In this document: positions 16,909-23,672 of the stretch, in pieces
How positions within the stretch are numbered: the stretch's first letter is position 1
Layout of the letters: every line of letters begins with the position of its first letter
Assembly: GCA_902512865.1 (NCBI GenBank)
Contig: CABXKZ010000004.1
Span: forward strand, 1-39,102
Direction: 5' to 3'
Source: an uncultured marine group I thaumarchaeote
GTDB taxonomy: Archaea > Thermoproteota > Nitrososphaeria > Nitrososphaerales > Nitrosopumilaceae
DNA length: 39,102 bases
Translations under genes and position numbers: made by a program
Notes under the pieces: model-generated
What the model was told of the DNA's origin: nothing
Seen by the model: the letters and a program-made list of their open reading frames with translations, nothing else
Database searches by the model: none

Positions 16909-17343
16909 ATGTCAGATGTTAAAATTCGAGTTATAGTTGAGTCAGATATTGAGAATGGTTTTCTCGAAAGCTTAGATAATTTAAGAACTGCGAGTAATCT
17001 GAATAGAGAAACTGCTACAAATATTCTGAAGAAGATTATTGCAAATCCAGATCACATTATACATGTTGCAGAAATCAATGGAAAGATTGTCGGTTCGACA
17101 ACATTGCTTATTGAACAGAAATTCATTCATGATGGAGGCAAGGTAGGGCATATTGAAGATGTGGTTGTTTCAAAAGAGTTTGAAGGTAGAGGAATAGGTA
17201 TGAAACTTGTTATTTCATTGCTAGAAAAGGCAAAGGTAATGAGTTGTTATAAAATAATTTTAGATTGCAAAGATGAATTAATTCCATTTTATGAAAGAAT
17301 TGGATTCAAACAAGAATCAAATCAAATGCGCTATAATCATTAA
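16909..17343 (+). CDS. GNAT acetyltransferase resembling eukaryotic GNA1 (glucosamine-6-phosphate N-acetyltransferase)
   Basis: A 144-residue GNAT domain. The segment KFIHDGGKVGHIEDVVVSKEFEGRGIGMKL combines the GNA1-specific GHIEDVVV strand with the acetyl-CoA loop (GRGIG). CYKIILDC and PFYERIGFKQESNQMRY near the end also match GNA1, which acetylates glucosamine 6-phosphate in eukaryotic UDP-GlcNAc synthesis. It is co-directional with the nucleotidyltransferase 13 bp upstream, with a purine-rich Shine-Dalgarno-like stretch before the ATG. Role inferred from motifs; other GNAT substrates are possible. Its TAA interlocks with the hemA stop (17340-17343). Confidence 0.8.
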   Translation: MSDVKIRVIVESDIENGFLESLDNLRTASNLNRETATNILKKIIANPDHIIHVAEINGKIVGSTTLLIEQKFIHDGGKVGHIEDVVVSKEFEGRGIGMKLVISLLEKAKVMSCYKIILDCKDELIPFYERIGFKQESNQMRYNH

Positions 17344-18599
17344 TTATCTTCTTTTTTAAAATTAAACAGTTTGGAAGCTGCATCTATCAAATCAGAATTC
17401 CCATGTTCAGTTTCTTTTCTGAGATTATTCATGGGAGTTGACATGATATTTTCAGCGACAGATTTTGATAGTTCTTCAATTATTTTTTTCTGTGAATCAT
17501 TTAATTCACCTAACATACTCAATGCTTTTTCAAGCTCTTTTACCCTAATTGCATCAGTGCTTTTGAAGACATCTTTTACAATTGGTTCAGCTTCTAATCT
17601 TTTCATAGTTGCTTCTAATACTGGCAATTCTTCTTTAATAATTTCTTCTGCAGAGTTTTTTTGACCAATTCGACTTCTCATATTTTTATCAACCATTTCA
17701 GCAATCTGATCAATATTCATTAGTTTTATTCCACGTAATTCAGCAACTTTTTCATCCACAGTTCTAGGATTGGAAAGATCTAGGATCATCATGCCAGATT
17801 TTTTTGTTTCAAGAGCTTTTTGTATTCTTTCAAAAGTTACCAAAAAGTAAGGAGCCGTAGTTGCTACAAAGACTATATCATAATTTTGAAATCCATGAAG
17901 AATTGAATTAAAATCAACGGGTTGACCACCTACAGTTTTAGAAAATGATGTCGAACGTTCCACAGTTCTACTTGAAATAAAGAAATTATAACCACGCTTT
18001 GTTAATGATTTTGCAACAAGTGTTGCAGCTTCTCCAGTTCCAATTAGGAGAATTTTTTTTAGTTTCATTTCATCGACATTTTCCTCAGCAAGTTTAACTG
18101 CCATGGAACCAACAGAAATACTACCTTTACTAATTCCAGTAGAGGTACGTACTCTAGTACCTACACGTATTGCTTTATCAAATAAAGTATTTAGAGATTC
18201 ACCAGAAACTTTTAGTTTTTTTGCAGATTGAATTGAGTCTTTAATTTGTGTCATTATTTGTTCTTCACCTACAACCATAGAATCAAGACCAGAAGTTAGC
18301 TTCAGTAAATGTTCATACACTTCAGAATTTTGGGACCATTCTAAATTTTCTTGGAAACTGTTTTCTTCCAAACCAGAGAGTGATGCCCAAGTCTTTTTAA
18401 TTTCAGTCTTATCAAATGTATTACCAGAGCCAAAAATTTCTACACGATTACATGTTTGTAAAATTACACATTCAGATAAACCAGTGTGTTCTTTGAAAGA
18501 TTTATACGCATTTTCAGAATCCCCCAATGAGAATCTTTCAAGTACATGAATAGGAGATCTCTTAAAAGTTACTCTTGCATTAATGATATTTTTTGTCAT
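17340..18599 (-). CDS. hemA: Glutamyl-tRNA reductase
   Basis: A 419-residue GluTR that reduces glutamyl-tRNA to glutamate 1-semialdehyde, the first step to tetrapyrroles. The nucleophilic cysteine is in ILQTCNRVE (Cys50). SGLDSMVVGEEQI marks the substrate domain, GTGEAA the NADPH domain, and a helical dimerisation domain ends the protein. I chose ATG 18599 over the TTG at 18605, because the ATG overlaps the upstream gene's TAA (TAATG) as in the other operons here. It is second in a two-gene operon with the precorrin-2 dehydrogenase. Confidence 0.94.
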   Translation of the reverse strand: MTKNIINARVTFKRSPIHVLERFSLGDSENAYKSFKEHTGLSECVILQTCNRVEIFGSGNTFDKTEIKKTWASLSGLEENSFQENLEWSQNSEVYEHLLKLTSGLDSMVVGEEQIMTQIKDSIQSAKKLKVSGESLNTLFDKAIRVGTRVRTSTGISKGSISVGSMAVKLAEENVDEMKLKKILLIGTGEAATLVAKSLTKRGYNFFISSRTVERSTSFSKTVGGQPVDFNSILHGFQNYDIVFVATTAPYFLVTFERIQKALETKKSGMMILDLSNPRTVDEKVAELRGIKLMNIDQIAEMVDKNMRSRIGQKNSAEEIIKEELPVLEATMKRLEAEPIVKDVFKSTDAIRVKELEKALSMLGELNDSQKKIIEELSKSVAENIMSTPMNNLRKETEHGNSDLIDAASKLFNFKKEDN

Positions 18600-19282
18600 T
18601 ACCAATCCTTCACCATTTTTTTTATTATAGTCTGTATTGGCTTGTATTTTCTATCTTTTAATAACTCTTTAACACGTTTATCATTCATCAATGTATAAAG
18701 GAATTTTTTTCTTTCAACTTGCGTTGAGATATGTTTTTTTGATTCAGTTCGTGCAAATTTTTGGATCTTGATTAATTGTACATCTTGATTAGAGATGTTT
18801 TTTTTCAGATATTTTTCTGTTTTTGATTTAATTTTTTTTGCCATAATTGGGCTAGCACCTCCAGTAGAAATACCAACTCGGATTGTTTTTTTTATATTAA
18901 TTAATGAAAGATATGAGATATCACTGGATTCAGGTGAATCAGATGCATATGCAAGAATTTTCATTTTTCTAGCAGTTTGAACTATCTTTTGATTTAGAAG
19001 ATTATCAGTAGTTGATGCAATTACCAAAAATGGACTGTATTTTTTTAAAGAAAGTAACGAATCAAATTTAGTTTTTTTCAGCATAAGTTTCTTTGTTCTA
19101 GAAAGTTTTGTTATTTCAGAATTAGGTTTTTCTCCGATTACAATAATTTGACATTTTTCATTTTCAAGTAATTTTATGCGTTTTAGGGCTTCATTTCCAG
19201 CACCAATAATTACAACAGTTTTTCCATTTAGATGAAGATCAATTATCAACGATCTGCCATTAATAAAATGTAATTTATACAT
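18599..19282 (-). CDS. Precorrin-2 dehydrogenase / siroheme synthase N-terminal (Met8/SirC) family
   Basis: A 227-residue protein that oxidises precorrin-2 to sirohydrochlorin with NAD. It begins with LIIDLHLNGKTVVIIGAGNEALKRI, a Rossmann motif of this family, followed by VIASTTD and ISTGGASPIMAKKIK. The C-terminal part is helical and Lys-rich. Yeast Met8 also inserts iron; archaeal SirC proteins often do not, and I cannot decide here. First gene of the hemA operon; the ATG at 19282 is 25 bp from a TATA-like box apparently shared with the divergent siroheme decarboxylase. Confidence 0.9.
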   Translation of the reverse strand: MYKLHFINGRSLIIDLHLNGKTVVIIGAGNEALKRIKLLENEKCQIIVIGEKPNSEITKLSRTKKLMLKKTKFDSLLSLKKYSPFLVIASTTDNLLNQKIVQTARKMKILAYASDSPESSDISYLSLINIKKTIRVGISTGGASPIMAKKIKSKTEKYLKKNISNQDVQLIKIQKFARTESKKHISTQVERKKFLYTLMNDKRVKELLKDRKYKPIQTIIKKMVKDW

Positions 19283-19300
19283 TCAATAATACACGTTACA

Positions 19301-19310
19301 TTTTTTAATT
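19301..19310. promoter_or_regulatory. TATA-like box shared by the hemA operon and the siroheme decarboxylase gene
   Basis: TTTTTTAATT contains the palindrome TTAA centred at 19306.5. The midpoint of the two divergent ATGs (19282 and 19332) is 19307. Each start is therefore about 25 bp from the same element, as expected for leaderless transcription in both directions. Confidence 0.45.
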
Positions 19311-19331
19311 GATTTCATAGATTTTGCTTAT

Positions 19332-20354
19332 ATGTCGAAGATGGAAGAAATTGATAATGAAATTTTGAATGAAATTCAATGGACATTTCCATTAGTTCCA
19401 AGACCATTTGATGAAATTGCAAAGAAATTCAATATTCCATCTGATGAGGTAAAAACTAGACTAACAAAAATGAAAAGAAAAGGAGTATTAAGACAATTAA
19501 GTGCAATATTTGATACTAGAAAATTAGGGTACACTAGTTCACTAGTTGCAATGGAAATTGAGGCAGACAAATTAGAAAAAGTTGCTCAACACATAAACAA
19601 ACATCCAGGAGTGAGTCATAATTATGAGAGAGAGCATAAATTCAATCTTTGGTTTACATTAGCAGTTCCACCAGGTTCAGATCTAAAAATAGAATTAGAT
19701 AAATTCTCAAAATTGGATGGAATTAAAAAAGTAAGAATGTTACCAACATTGCAATTATTCAAAATTGGAGTTAAACTAGACATGATAGATACAAAAAAAC
19801 ATGATGTAAAACCTTCAGAAGCTAAAAAAGAAATTAAAAAGATAGATTTTGTTGCAACAGAAGAAGATAAAGAATTCATTAGACAGTTACAAAAAGATTT
19901 TGAGATTGTAGATAGGCCATTTCTAAAGGCAGCAGAGGCATTAGGGATTACCGAGGAAGAAATTTTTCAAAAATTAAAATATTATGAAGGTATCGGAGTG
20001 ATGCGAAGATTTGCAGCAATACTTCGACATAGAGAAGCAGGATTTACAGCTAATGGAATGATTGTTTGGAAAGTTCCAGAAGATAGGATCAGTCAGGTTG
20101 GAGAAAAATTAGGTGCATTCCCACAAGTTAGTCACTGTTATGAAAGACCAGTATATCCAGATTGGCCATATAATGTATTTTCAATGATACATTGTAAATC
20201 AATTGATGAAGCAAAAGAAATGGCAAGCGATATACAAAATCAGATTAATGTTGAAGAATACAAGATTCTATTTAGTTCTAGAGAATTCAAAAAGACAAGA
20301 GTAGAGTATTTTGTTGAGCATGAATTCAATATTGAAGAATCCATTCCTGCTTAG
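19332..20354 (+). CDS. ahbAB: Fused siroheme decarboxylase AhbA-AhbB (Lrp/AsnC-like, two domains)
   Basis: A 340-residue protein with two Lrp/AsnC-like modules in tandem: a winged helix (about 5-60) plus ligand domain (62-150), then again (about 176-232 and 233-335). Each half has the same order: PLVPRPF or FEIVDRPF, LRQLSAIFDTRKLGY or MRRFAAILRHREAGF, then SH.YER. This is the AhbA/AhbB/NirDL family, which removes two carboxyls from siroheme to give didecarboxysiroheme; the subunits are usually separate, about 150-170 residues each. Its place between hemA and hemB genes supports an enzyme rather than a regulator. ATG 19332 is about 26 bp from the shared TATA-like box. Confidence 0.88.
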   Translation: MSKMEEIDNEILNEIQWTFPLVPRPFDEIAKKFNIPSDEVKTRLTKMKRKGVLRQLSAIFDTRKLGYTSSLVAMEIEADKLEKVAQHINKHPGVSHNYEREHKFNLWFTLAVPPGSDLKIELDKFSKLDGIKKVRMLPTLQLFKIGVKLDMIDTKKHDVKPSEAKKEIKKIDFVATEEDKEFIRQLQKDFEIVDRPFLKAAEALGITEEEIFQKLKYYEGIGVMRRFAAILRHREAGFTANGMIVWKVPEDRISQVGEKLGAFPQVSHCYERPVYPDWPYNVFSMIHCKSIDEAKEMASDIQNQINVEEYKILFSSREFKKTRVEYFVEHEFNIEESIPA

Positions 20355-20356
20355 GA

Positions 20357-20369
20357 ATTATATTTAATT
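20357..20369 (+). promoter_or_regulatory. TATA-like box for hemB
   Basis: An AT-rich stretch (AATTATATTTAAT) is centred 23-26 bp upstream of the hemB ATG at 20386, just after the siroheme decarboxylase stop. It suggests hemB can be transcribed on its own. Confidence 0.45.
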
Positions 20370-20385
20370 AGAGCTTAACAACATC

Positions 20386-21360
20386 ATGGCAAATTTTCCA
20401 GAGAGAAGGTTAAGAAGATTAAGAACTAGTCAAAAAATGAGAGATTTAGTTCAAGAAGTTTCAATTTCACCAAAGGATCTGATTTGTCCAGTTTTTGTTG
20501 AAGAGGGTATTGAGGCCAAAAAGCAAATTAATTCTATGCCAGCAATGGAAAGACTTCCATTATCAGAAGTGGTAAATGAAGTAAATACAATTTCAGAATT
20601 AGGAATACCAGCAATCATGTTATTTGGAATTCCAGGGGAAAAAGATGATGAAGGCACATCAGCATTTGTAGAACATGGAATAGTTCAAAAAGCAATAACA
20701 GAAATTCGTAAAAATTTTGGAGATAAGATTGTGATAATGGCAGACGTATGTCTTTGCCAATACACCATTTCAGGACATTGTGGAATAATTCATGGTGATA
20801 AAATTGATAATGATTCGAGTTTAAGAACACTAGCAAAAATTGCAGTGAGTCAAGCAAAAGCAGGAGTAGATGTGGTTTCACCTTCAGCAATGATGGATGG
20901 ACAAGTGAAGGCAATCAGAAAAGCATTAGATGATGAAGGATTCATGGATGTGGTAATTATGTCACATTCAGCAAAACATAGATCAAATTTCTATTCACCA
21001 TTTAGAGATGCAGCAGAATGTGCACCAAAGTTTGGGGATAGACGTACATATCAAGTTCCATTTACAAATCCAAGAGAAGCAATGAGAGAAGTTGAAACAG
21101 ACATTGATGAAGGTGTAGATATTGTTATGATCAAACCTGCTTTAACATATTTGGATTTGATATCAGAAACTAGAAGACGATTCAATGTTCCAGTTGCAGC
21201 ATATAGTGTTTCAGGAGAATATGCACTTGTTAAAGGTGCAGCTATGCAAGGTTGGATAGATGAAGAAGAAATGACTAAGGAAATATTGTATTCAATAAAA
21301 CGTGCAGGTGCAGATATGATTGTTACATATTTTGCAAAACATATAGCTGAAAAATTGTAA
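20386..21360 (+). CDS. hemB: Porphobilinogen synthase (delta-aminolevulinic acid dehydratase)
   Basis: A 324-residue enzyme condensing two aminolevulinates to porphobilinogen. The two active-site lysines are Lys197 (SHSAKHRSNFYS) and Lys250 (MIKPALTYLD). The catalytic zinc triad DVCLCQYTISGHCG is present (Cys122, Cys124, Cys132), so it is of the zinc-dependent type. Length is normal. It has its own TATA-like box; an unknown 103-residue gene follows after only 8 bp. Confidence 0.96.
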   Translation: MANFPERRLRRLRTSQKMRDLVQEVSISPKDLICPVFVEEGIEAKKQINSMPAMERLPLSEVVNEVNTISELGIPAIMLFGIPGEKDDEGTSAFVEHGIVQKAITEIRKNFGDKIVIMADVCLCQYTISGHCGIIHGDKIDNDSSLRTLAKIAVSQAKAGVDVVSPSAMMDGQVKAIRKALDDEGFMDVVIMSHSAKHRSNFYSPFRDAAECAPKFGDRRTYQVPFTNPREAMREVETDIDEGVDIVMIKPALTYLDLISETRRRFNVPVAAYSVSGEYALVKGAAMQGWIDEEEMTKEILYSIKRAGADMIVTYFAKHIAEKL

Positions 21361-21368
21361 GATTGTAA

Positions 21369-21680
21369 ATGAGAGACGACGAAAAATTTGAGATTATAAG
21401 AGCATTAGATCTTTTGCCACATATTGCAGGTGCTAGTTGGGCAATGTTGTGGTTTAGAATTAATGAGATAAAGAATCCTACAAAAGAAGAATTTAGAGAA
21501 AAAACAATAGAATATTTTAACAGGATCGAACCATTAATGAAATCATTTGAAACTAAAAAAGAGTTTGAAGATATTAATCAGTATATGCAAAATAGGTTTG
21601 AAAATGAAAAGAAACTAATCATCAGCGGAGAAAATAAAGAAGTTGAAAAAAGGCATCAACGATATCTTGATTATGGTTGA
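21369..21680 (+). CDS. Hypothetical small helical protein downstream of hemB
   Basis: A 103-residue protein I do not recognise. It is charged and predicted mostly helical, with one moderately hydrophobic segment (LLPHIAGASWAMLWFRI, about residues 15-31). There are no cysteines and only a few histidines, so it does not look like a short CbiX/SirB ferrochelatase. The 8-bp spacing from hemB implies co-transcription and perhaps a role in tetrapyrrole metabolism. It overlaps the convergent HD-domain gene by 10 bp. Confidence 0.65.
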   Translation: MRDDEKFEIIRALDLLPHIAGASWAMLWFRINEIKNPTKEEFREKTIEYFNRIEPLMKSFETKKEFEDINQYMQNRFENEKKLIISGENKEVEKRHQRYLDYG

Positions 21681-22288
21681 ATTTCACTTTTAATTTCTTT
21701 AAGAAAGTTTTTTAGTATTTTAGTACGTTTTTTTGCGAGAGTTTTGCCTGTTTTAGTATTCATTTTTTTTTCTAATGTAAGTAATTTCTGAAAGAAATGG
21801 TCCAAAGTCCATTTTTTATCATTGATGACCCTATTTTCTGAAAATGGGTCTTTTGGATCATAAAAAGGTCGATTATTCGAGCCACTAAATGAGAAAACAC
21901 GAGCCAGTCCAATAGCGCCAATAGCATCTAATCTATCAGCATCTTGGAGAATTTTTCCTTCTACTGTGGAAGGGGTTTTCCCTTTTGAGAAACTATGTTC
22001 TTTGATGGCATCAGAGATAATTATAATTTCATCATCTAAGAAATGATTTTCTTTTAAAATTTTTTCGGATAGTTTAGCACTTTTTAAAGCAGAATCTTTT
22101 CGGTTTTTAATTTTTACAATATCATGTAGTAATACTGCAGATAAGATTAATTTTTTATTTCCGTTTTCACTTTTGTGTATTCTTTCAGCATTACGATATA
22201 CTCGCATTACATGTTCAAAATCATGTCCAGGATCATTTTTTGTGAGTTTATTTTTAGCTATTTTTTTTAGATTTTCAATTTGATTCAT
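21671..22288 (-). CDS. HD-domain phosphohydrolase
   Basis: A 205-residue HD-superfamily protein of the YedJ/uncharacterised phosphohydrolase type. Metal ligands are visible as the His in GHDFEHVMRVY, the LLHDIVK pair, a later EHSF and LQDADRLDAIGAIG. These proteins hydrolyse phosphoesters or nucleotides, but the substrate is unknown. I prefer the ATG at 22288, which overlaps the upstream gene's TGA (ATGA); an in-frame ATG at 22297 adds three residues. It forms an operon with the VTT membrane protein upstream. Confidence 0.85.
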   Translation of the reverse strand: MNQIENLKKIAKNKLTKNDPGHDFEHVMRVYRNAERIHKSENGNKKLILSAVLLHDIVKIKNRKDSALKSAKLSEKILKENHFLDDEIIIISDAIKEHSFSKGKTPSTVEGKILQDADRLDAIGAIGLARVFSFSGSNNRPFYDPKDPFSENRVINDKKWTLDHFFQKLLTLEKKMNTKTGKTLAKKRTKILKNFLKEIKSEIQP

Positions 22289-22905
22289 AATTTCCATAGT
22301 TTTGGTCTTGTTAATTTAAATTTTCTCTGAGTTAATAATAAAGTCCAATTAATACAAGTGAAAAGAATAATTACAGATATTCCTAATCCATCAGCAATCA
22401 AAATTCCAATATATTGTTCTTCAAATAATTCCACAAATGGAGTTAGAACTACATTACTTATCGAGATCATAAGATAGTATGATGCTACACGACCACCCCA
22501 AAATCCAACATACAAACCAATGCTTTTTGCCTTAAGAAGACCATATGTGACAAATAACATGTTACTTGGGAGAGGAGTTGCAGCAAAAAGGAACGATGTA
22601 AGAATATAACCAAATCTTTTTTTATTTAGAAAATTACCAATGGCGTCAAGATTAGATTTTTGTTCTTTTTGAATAAATTTTCTGAATATCGTAGATATTT
22701 GTTTAAGAATAAATCTACCAATAGTTGCACCTGTTGCACCAACTAAAGCCAATACTAACGGATCGTATGATGCATCTATGGCATAAAATGATGCAAGAAT
22801 TATCCAAGTAGGGGGCATTAGTAAAGGAGCAGCATTAACAAGAATTAGTAAAAAAAAGATTCCAATATAAGAAAATTCTAACATAGATTCAAAAAGATCA
22901 GTCAT
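22285..22905 (-). CDS. VTT/DedA-like integral membrane protein
   Basis: A 206-residue membrane protein with about five hydrophobic segments (near residues 12-32, 38-60, 98-120, 128-155 and 168-192). The pattern PPTWIILASFYA, GATGATIGRFILKQI, then ATPLPSNMLFVTYGLLK resembles the SNARE-associated/VTT (DedA) family, whose bacterial members are linked to lipid carrier flipping. The match is moderate. The ATG at 22905 has a TATA-like stretch about 25 bp upstream. Its end overlaps the HD-domain gene. Confidence 0.7.
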   Translation of the reverse strand: MTDLFESMLEFSYIGIFFLLILVNAAPLLMPPTWIILASFYAIDASYDPLVLALVGATGATIGRFILKQISTIFRKFIQKEQKSNLDAIGNFLNKKRFGYILTSFLFAATPLPSNMLFVTYGLLKAKSIGLYVGFWGGRVASYYLMISISNVVLTPFVELFEEQYIGILIADGLGISVIILFTCINWTLLLTQRKFKLTRPKLWKL

Positions 22906-22982
22906 AAACTCATCTACATCTCAAAATATCTAAACCATTGTATGCGATATTGTTTTTCCTGACATGAATAAATTATACATGA

Positions 22983-22991
22983 TCTTTATAT
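22983..22991 (+). promoter_or_regulatory. TATA box for the 40-residue zinc finger gene
   Basis: TCTTTATAT is centred about 26-27 bp upstream of the ATG at 23014. A well-placed archaeal TATA box supports this very short gene and a leaderless transcript. Confidence 0.5.
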
Positions 22992-23013
22992 CGAAAAACA
23001 CACCATACATTCC

Positions 23014-23136
23014 ATGCCTAGTAAAACATGGAAGTGTTTCAGATGTAATCTATATTTCAAGAGTGAAGAACTTGCAAAAATTCACAAAGAAATTACTAGT
23101 CACCACATCACAATTACAAAATCTTTGATTGCATGA
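23014..23136 (+). CDS. 40-residue single C2H2 zinc finger protein
   Basis: A tiny open frame of 40 codons that encodes a complete C2H2 zinc finger: Cys8-x2-Cys11-x12-His24-x5-His30. It has an aromatic residue after the second Cys (LYF) and a leucine before the first His, as in classical fingers. Nothing but a short tail surrounds the finger. A TATA box lies 26 bp upstream of the ATG. It stands alone between the VTT gene and tRNA-Leu. Single-finger mini-proteins in archaea are thought to be nucleic-acid or protein binders; no function is known here. Confidence 0.65.
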   Translation: MPSKTWKCFRCNLYFKSEELAKIHKEITSHHITITKSLIA

Positions 23137-23147
23137 TTTAAGAAACA

Positions 23148-23247
23148 TGGAGGGGGTGGGATTCGAACCCACGAACTCCTAAGAGAAAGGATATCTTATA
23201 CGATGATCTTGAGTCCTTCTCGGTTGACCGGGCTTCGATACCCCTCC
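23148..23247 (-). tRNA. tRNA-Leu (anticodon CAA) with a short intron in the anticodon loop
   Basis: Read on the minus strand, the acceptor stem GGAGGGG pairs with CCCCTCC, followed by discriminator A (23148); CCA is not encoded. The T arm is GTGGG-TTCGAAT-CCCAC, the D stem TCG/CGA with GG in the loop. The anticodon stem AAGGA/TCCTT encloses CTCAAGA only after removal of about 15 nt, consistent with an intron at the standard 37/38 site. A long variable arm (CTC-TTAG-GAG) marks a class II tRNA, so the CAA anticodon reads Leu TTG codons. Mature length is about 85 nt. Exact splice sites are inferred. Confidence 0.88.
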
Positions 23248-23267
23248 AATGAAAGAGATTATTGATT

Positions 23268-23279
23268 TTTACATATAAC
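23268..23279 (-). promoter_or_regulatory. TATA box for tRNA-Leu
   Basis: On the minus strand, GTTATATGTAAA lies about 27 bp upstream of the tRNA 5' end (23247), as expected for an archaeal tRNA promoter. Confidence 0.45.
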
Positions 23280-23332
23280 TTCTTCAGTAGATATTTTGTC
23301 AAATCAATATAGAAAAATAATTTGAAAACAAA

Positions 23333-23341
23333 GTTTATAAT
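23333..23341 (+). promoter_or_regulatory. TATA box for the OB-fold gene
   Basis: GTTTATAAT is centred 26 bp upstream of the ATG at 23363. A strong TATA box with no leader suggests a well-expressed gene. Confidence 0.55.
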
Positions 23342-23362
23342 CATTTTAAGAAATTTGAATTC

Positions 23363-23656
23363 ATGACAACAATTGATGACGCCAAGAATATGAGATCAGG
23401 AATAAATGTTGAAGGCACAGTTGAACGAAAAGAAGAAGTTAGAACTGTAAATACAAAAGCTGGTTCAACAGTAGATGTTGCAAATGCAATGCTTGTTGAC
23501 AATGGAATGGAAATTAAAATTACATTGTGGGCAGAAGATGCAAAAAATATTCAAAATGGCGACAAAATAAAAATTGAAAACGGATATACAAACGAGTTCA
23601 AGGGTGAAGTCCAACTCGGAAAAGGTAAATTCGGAAAGCTTGAAAAAATAGATTAA
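23363..23656 (+). CDS. Small OB-fold nucleic-acid-binding protein (SSB/RPA-like)
   Basis: A 97-residue protein that fits a single OB fold: strands NVEGTVERKEEVRTV, VDVANAMLVD, MEIKITLWAEDA, then NGDKIKIENGYTNEFKGEVQLGKG. The TLWAEDAKNIQNGDKI segment is characteristic of RPA/SSB-type OB domains in archaea. There is no zinc finger and no acidic tail, so it is a minimal single-domain version; it may bind single-stranded DNA or RNA. It has its own TATA box. I infer nucleic-acid binding from fold resemblance only. Confidence 0.75.
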   Translation: MTTIDDAKNMRSGINVEGTVERKEEVRTVNTKAGSTVDVANAMLVDNGMEIKITLWAEDAKNIQNGDKIKIENGYTNEFKGEVQLGKGKFGKLEKID

Positions 23657-23672
23657 AATTTTAATATTTTAA

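Noticed and set aside
19332..20354. Lrp/AsnC transcriptional regulator
   Set aside because: Both halves carry the siroheme decarboxylase pattern and the gene lies among heme genes, so an enzyme is more likely.
21369..21680. Short CbiX/SirB ferrochelatase as the missing iron-inserting enzyme
   Set aside because: The protein lacks the paired metal-binding histidines and the fold pattern of CbiX.
23138..23344. Minus-strand 68-codon open frame across the tRNA region
   Set aside because: It runs straight through the tRNA-Leu gene and its promoter; the tRNA explains the sequence.
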